Source: Candidatus Latescibacterota bacterium (GTDB lineage Bacteria > JAAXHH01). Taken from it: 8,990 bases of DNA. The notes under the pieces are model-generated. The model ran no database searches. It worked only from the letters and a program-made list of their open reading frames with translations, and had not been told where the DNA came from. The DNA lies in NCBI GenBank assembly GCA_022821935.1, contig JAJECR010000087.1, positions 1 to 8,990 on the forward strand. The letters run 5' to 3'. This document shows positions 6,349 through 8,990 of the stretch, in pieces. The number at the start of each line of letters is the position of its first letter. The stretch's first letter is position 1. The translations under genes and the position numbers were made by a program.

Positions 6349-6738
6349 TCAGGCGGTATCCGGGGCGTTGTCCTTGGGGGGCACGACGCACAGGAACCCG
6401 AGCGGTTCCTGGCCGACGCTCTCGAACTGGTGCTGTTCGTTGGGGGCGATGTACACCACGTCGCCCGGTCCCACGTCGTGCACGTCCCACCCGATGAGGA
6501 CCTTTGCCCGGCCCCGCAGTATGTAGATACCGTGGTCGTGGTCGTGACGGTCGAAGGAGGATTGGCCGCCCGGTTCGATTTCGAAGTAGCGCATGGAGAA
6601 ATTGTTCGCGCCGTCATCCGGACCGATCACCACCCGGACCGACCCGCCTACGGCGCCGCCCTTGGTGTAGGGCACCATCTCCACGTCCGACCAGTCGTTT
6701 GCGCCATTCTGGCCGCGGTGTTTGTGTACTACGCCCAT
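6349..6738 (-). CDS. Small single-domain cupin protein
   Basis: A 129-residue single cupin (cupin_2-like). Motif 1 is FDRHDHDHGIYILRGRAKV (62-80), with H65, H67 and H69 as candidate metal ligands. The first histidine position of the usual HxH is Asp63 and the usual glutamate is not evident. Motif 2 is PGDVVYIAPNEQHQF (91-105), with H103. Such proteins can be metal-dependent dioxygenases, isomerases or sugar/ligand sensors, and small ones are often accessory. The ATG at 6738 has AGAGG (6745-6749) 6 nt upstream. It lies 101 nt downstream of the ferritin-like diiron gene on the same strand and may be co-transcribed with it. It converges with the desaturase. Fold certain, function unknown. Confidence 0.85.
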   Translation of the reverse strand: MGVVHKHRGQNGANDWSDVEMVPYTKGGAVGGSVRVVIGPDDGANNFSMRYFEIEPGGQSSFDRHDHDHGIYILRGRAKVLIGWDVHDVGPGDVVYIAPNEQHQFESVGQEPLGFLCVVPPKDNAPDTA

Positions 6739-6769
6739 GTTAAGCCTCTCGCGGCGGTCTCCGCTTCAT

Positions 6770-6817
6770 GCGTCCGCATACGTTTTGCGTCGGCATCCGC
6801 CTCACCCGTCGGCATCC
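6770..6817 (-). repeat. Threefold CGTCSGCAT repeat between diiron and cupin genes
   Basis: On + the spacer reads GCGTCCGCAT (6770-6779), GCGTCGGCAT (6787-6796) and CCGTCGGCAT (6806-6815), with periods of 17 and 19 nt. Copies 2 and 3 share an exact 11-mer, CGTCGGCATCC (6788-6798 and 6807-6817). The array lies in the likely transcript between two same-strand genes. It could be a protein-binding array, an RNA element or a tandem duplication. Confidence 0.6.
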
Positions 6818-6839
6818 ACTCCACGTTTAAGATAAAGGA

Positions 6840-7895
6840 TTACATGAAGTTACGAACGCCGCTTCCGTGCAGTTCCGAGATGCGTTCGGCGTCCGGGCGG
6901 TCGAATCCGATGGACACGAGTTCACGCACGCGCTTTCCGTGCATTTCCTCATAGAGACCCGCCACCGCGTCCCGGCCCCGGGCCAGTTGCTCCGGATGCG
7001 ATCCACCGCCGGCCAGTGTCATCATGGCCTTCAGCACGAAGGGACTGGAACCAGAGGCCTGCTGCAGGAACAGCGTCCGTTCCTCGGCCGCCCGCATCAG
7101 ATCATCCTTTATCGACGGGTCCTGTTCGATGTGGTAGGCGAAATGGGATATGCCGTATCCCACGTGCCGGCCCTCGTCCTGGCGCGCCAGCTTGAAGGTC
7201 CGGGCGGTCACCGGATCGGGCGCGACTTGTTCCAGGAACATCAGGAGCTCCATGAAGGTCCCCTCGCCCAGGACGTGCATCAGGAAGGAACCGTTCGAGT
7301 AGTCGTCCTGCGCCAGCAGGCTGCGCAGGGACCATTCCGTCGCGGCGGAGACGTACTGCAGGCCGCCGCCGTTGGCGAGGGCCCGCTTGGTGAAGACCTC
7401 CGCGTGCCTGGCCTCGTCCATGACCTGCGTGGCCAGGAAGAGGACCACTTCGGAAAACTGGGGGTCGATCCGGTTCATGAACTTGGCCGGCAGGTACATG
7501 GCCAGGTATTCGTTCTGTATCAGGAAGGTCATGACCTGGCACACGGCCTGCTCCAGGTCGTCCGGCAACTCGGGCAGTTCGTGCCAGGGGATGTCGGTCG
7601 TCGCGTCCCACTGCCCCGCCTTGCCCTGCTCGTACAACTCCGCGATGTTATCGGCCCATACCAGCTTCTTCTCCCGGATGGTAAATCCGAATTCGGGCGT
7701 TCCGGGATCGACCACCGACCCGCGCTGGGCCAGTCCCCGGCCCTCGGGCGCCACGTCCGGCACCTCACCCGCCCTGCCGACCTGGCAGTCCCGCATGAGG
7801 ATGCCGCGGCCGTCCACGGGTTTCACTTTGATGCCCCGGTCAGGCTCGCCCCAACCGGACGTATCGGGCAGTGGAATACTGAAATCCTCGCTCAT
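6840..7895 (-). CDS. Ferritin-like diiron protein (ribonucleotide reductase R2 / bacterial monooxygenase type)
   Basis: A 351-residue soluble helical protein with two halves of a diiron-carboxylate site. Candidate ligands are E129 (QNEY), E161 and H164 (DEARH), E211 (GEGTF, or E216) and E241 and H244 (DEGRH), giving the E...ExxH...E...ExxH order of the ferritin-like superfamily. The AGQWDATTDIPW segment (93-104) before the first helix recalls hydroxylase subunits of multicomponent monooxygenases. The residue four after H164, which carries the radical tyrosine in classical R2, is F168. No R1 (NrdA) gene is nearby, so an O2-dependent oxidase or oxygenase is more likely than a ribonucleotide reductase subunit. 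About 80 N-terminal residues lie outside the helical core. A good promoter lies upstream (7976-8004). The SD is AGGGA (7906-7910), 10 nt from ATG 7895. Substrate unknown. Confidence 0.8.
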   Translation of the reverse strand: MSEDFSIPLPDTSGWGEPDRGIKVKPVDGRGILMRDCQVGRAGEVPDVAPEGRGLAQRGSVVDPGTPEFGFTIREKKLVWADNIAELYEQGKAGQWDATTDIPWHELPELPDDLEQAVCQVMTFLIQNEYLAMYLPAKFMNRIDPQFSEVVLFLATQVMDEARHAEVFTKRALANGGGLQYVSAATEWSLRSLLAQDDYSNGSFLMHVLGEGTFMELLMFLEQVAPDPVTARTFKLARQDEGRHVGYGISHFAYHIEQDPSIKDDLMRAAEERTLFLQQASGSSPFVLKAMMTLAGGGSHPEQLARGRDAVAGLYEEMHGKRVRELVSIGFDRPDAERISELHGSGVRNFM

Positions 7896-7900
7896 ATACA

Positions 7901-7944
7901 GTTCGTTCCCTGGCAGAACGTATACGGCTCATTCCCTGGCAGAA
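7901..7944 (-). repeat. Tandem 18-bp repeat in the leader of the diiron gene
   Basis: 7901-7918 and 7927-7944 agree at 16 of 18 positions (26-bp period) and share the exact 13-mer TTCCCTGGCAGAA (+ strand). In the mRNA each copy reads TTCTGCCAGGGAA, so each contains an AGGGA SD-like block; the copy nearer the gene supplies the likely ribosome-binding site. The copies lie downstream of the predicted transcription start. Confidence 0.8.
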
Positions 7945-7945
7945 A

Positions 7946-7974
7946 TTGACTTAGCCGTTATCGACAAGTATATG
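7946..7974 (+). promoter_or_regulatory. Sigma-70-like promoter for the ClC gene
   Basis: TTGACT (7946-7951), 17 nt, then TATATG (7969-7974): 5/6 and 4/6 consensus matches at ideal spacing. Transcription would start near 7981, about 47 nt before the ClC ATG. Its -10 is one base away from the -10 of the opposite promoter. Confidence 0.55.
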
Positions 7975-7975
7975 T

Positions 7976-8004
7976 ATGATACTGCGTTTCGTAGCTGATG
8001 ACAA
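7976..8004 (-). promoter_or_regulatory. Sigma-70-like promoter for the diiron gene
   Basis: On - there is TTGTCA (complement of 7999-8004), exactly 17 nt, then TATCAT (complement of 7976-7981). Both hexamers match consensus at 5 of 6 positions. Transcription would begin near 7969, giving a leader of about 70 nt that contains the tandem 18-bp repeat. Confidence 0.65.
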
Positions 8005-8027
8005 GGTGAAGGTGAATCGGGAGTTCC

Positions 8028-8990
8028 ATGAATCTGTCGCGGTTGAGGGTGTTTCGTCTATGGCGCGTAATGGTACGGCGCTTCAGGCAGCGCCTGCACG
8101 CCAATATCGAACGCATGCGGACGACCGACCAGGTCTTCATGATCAGCGCCGCGGTGCTGATCGGCGTGCTGGGCGCGGGAGGCGCCATTGCATTCCGCGA
8201 GCTGATCATGTTCATCGAGTCCATCGCCTGGGGCGGCGGATTGTCCGACGGCGTTTCGCTGACTACGTTGACGGTGCTCTCGGTGCCCACGGCCGGCGGG
8301 CTGATCGTCGGCATTCTGATCTATTTCAGCACCCGCGAAGCCCGTGGACTGCCCGATGTGATGGAGGCCGTAGCCCTTCGCGGCGGACGGATCAGGCCCA
8401 GGGTCGCAGTGGAAACCTCGCTGGCCACCGCCATCAGCATAGGCACCGGGATGTCGGTAGGCCGTGAGGGCCCCATCGCCCAGATCGGCGCCGCCATCGG
8501 CTCCACCTTTGGCCAGTTGTCGAGCGTCAACCTCCATCGCATGCGAACCTTCGTGGGCTGCGGCGCGGCCGCGGGCATAGCGGCGACATTCAATACGCCG
8601 ATTGCCGGTGCGCTGTTCTCCCTCGAAGTCATCCTGGGCAATTTCTCCTTCAGCCGGTTCAGTCCCATCGTGATCTCCTCGGTGGTGGCTACCGCCATAT
8701 CCCGTCACTTCCTGGGCAACCAGCCGGCCATCGCCGTTCCGCCGCACGGGGTGAATCATCCCCTCGAATTCGCCATGTACGCCGTGCTGGGCATCCTGGC
8801 CGCCGTCGTGGGCACCCTCTTCGTACGGGCGCTTTACGGTGTGGAAGACCTCTACGGCAAGACACCGCTGCCGGATTACCTGAAGCCGATGACCGGCGGG
8901 CTGCTCGTCGGCGCCCTGGCCCTGATCTATCCCCAGATCCTTGGCGTGGGATACGACACCATGGACCGGGCGCTGTTCTCCGAACTCGAC
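8028..8990 (+). CDS. ClC-family chloride channel/transporter, 3'-truncated
   Basis: The first 321 residues of a ClC protein; the frame stays open to the right edge. ClC proteins are homodimeric inner-membrane anion channels or Cl-/H+ antiporters. An arginine-rich cytoplasmic N-terminus (1-35) leads into hydrophobic helices (about 37-58, 81-100 and onward). The filter-region motif is ARGLP (105-109), where E. coli ClC has GSGIP. GREGP (145-149) supplies the external gating glutamate E147. FNTPIAGALFSLEV (188-201) matches the conserved FNAPLAG helix; the position of the E. coli internal proton glutamate (E203) is V201. ATG 8028 has GGGAG (8019-8023) at a short 4-nt spacing; ATG 8070 in the same frame is an alternative. 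The second half, including any conserved tyrosine and CBS domains, is outside the window. It is divergent from the diiron gene. Confidence 0.93.
   Translation, partial: MNLSRLRVFRLWRVMVRRFRQRLHANIERMRTTDQVFMISAAVLIGVLGAGGAIAFRELIMFIESIAWGGGLSDGVSLTTLTVLSVPTAGGLIVGILIYFSTREARGLPDVMEAVALRGGRIRPRVAVETSLATAISIGTGMSVGREGPIAQIGAAIGSTFGQLSSVNLHRMRTFVGCGAAAGIAATFNTPIAGALFSLEVILGNFSFSRFSPIVISSVVATAISRHFLGNQPAIAVPPHGVNHPLEFAMYAVLGILAAVVGTLFVRALYGVEDLYGKTPLPDYLKPMTGGLLVGALALIYPQILGVGYDTMDRALFSELD

Noticed and set aside
5630..6490. 286-residue open frame antisense to the desaturase
   Set aside because: The desaturase histidine boxes are on the + strand; the antisense protein is Arg/Gly/His-rich without a domain.
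6729..6815. 28-codon small ORF on - between the diiron and cupin genes
   Set aside because: It has only a weak SD, is hydrophilic, is made mainly of the local repeat, and overlaps the cupin start out of frame; chance is the simpler explanation.
6148..6954. 268-residue + frame across the desaturase end, the small cupin and the diiron gene end
   Set aside because: It spans three genes supported on other frames and shows no domain of its own.
6840..7895. Assigning nrdB/nrdF
   Set aside because: No NrdA/NrdE gene is present, the radical tyrosine position is Phe, and the N-terminal segment resembles monooxygenase hydroxylases more.
7901..7944. NrdR box or CRISPR repeat upstream of the R2-like gene
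   Set aside because: The repeat shows no resemblance to the AT-rich NrdR palindrome, and two copies at a 26-bp step with an 8-nt gap are not a CRISPR array.
6867..7949. 360-residue open frame antisense to the diiron protein
   Set aside because: The opposite strand has the intact ExxH motifs, promoter and SD; this frame shows no recognisable domain and is a shadow of GC-rich codons.
8058..8759. 233-residue open frame antisense to the ClC gene
   Set aside because: The + frame carries GREGP and FNTPIAG; the antisense frame is a composition shadow.

Overview
The window is a GC-rich, densely coded stretch of bacterial chromosome. It has Shine-Dalgarno starts, one GTG start, sigma-70-like promoters and factor-independent terminators. 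It holds nine protein-coding genes, two of them cut by the window edges, and no RNA gene, CRISPR array, insertion sequence or phage gene that I can recognise. The family mix (TIM-barrel sugar isomerase, GSA-like aminotransferase, family-5 solute-binding protein, cupins, desaturase, ferritin-like diiron protein, ClC) looks like an uncultivated environmental bacterium of the Latescibacterota/Gemmatimonadota kind. That placement is an impression from gene style, not a demonstrated assignment.

Left block (1-3925, all +): the C-terminal part of a xylose-isomerase-like TIM-barrel protein, a class-III PLP aminotransferase related to glutamate-1-semialdehyde aminomutase, and an OppA-like solute-binding protein without its permease. 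The block ends at a strong hairpin terminator with A- and T-tracts (3886-3925). That terminator also serves the convergent secreted TPR protein (3969-4562, -).

Middle and right block (4563-8990): an AT-rich divergent promoter region separates the TPR gene from four consecutive genes that all look like non-haem-iron or other metal-dependent redox proteins. On + are a cysteine-dioxygenase-like cupin and a membrane desaturase with three histidine boxes. On - are a small cupin and, upstream of it, a ferritin-like (R2/monooxygenase-type) diiron protein. The desaturase and the small cupin converge with only 14 nt between their stops. The diiron gene is divergent from a ClC chloride channel/transporter that runs off the right end, and both genes have good promoter matches with nearly abutting -10 boxes.

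The most notable points are: (1) the run of four putative metal/iron oxidoreductases, which could be an uncharacterised oxidative pathway; (2) a ClC that keeps the external gating glutamate but has valine at the proton-glutamate position, which suggests channel-like behaviour; (3) an 18-bp tandem repeat carrying SD-like AGGGA in the leader of the diiron gene; and (4) local imperfect direct repeats in nearly every intergenic spacer. No known defence or mobile system is visible, and I do not claim that a new system has been demonstrated.
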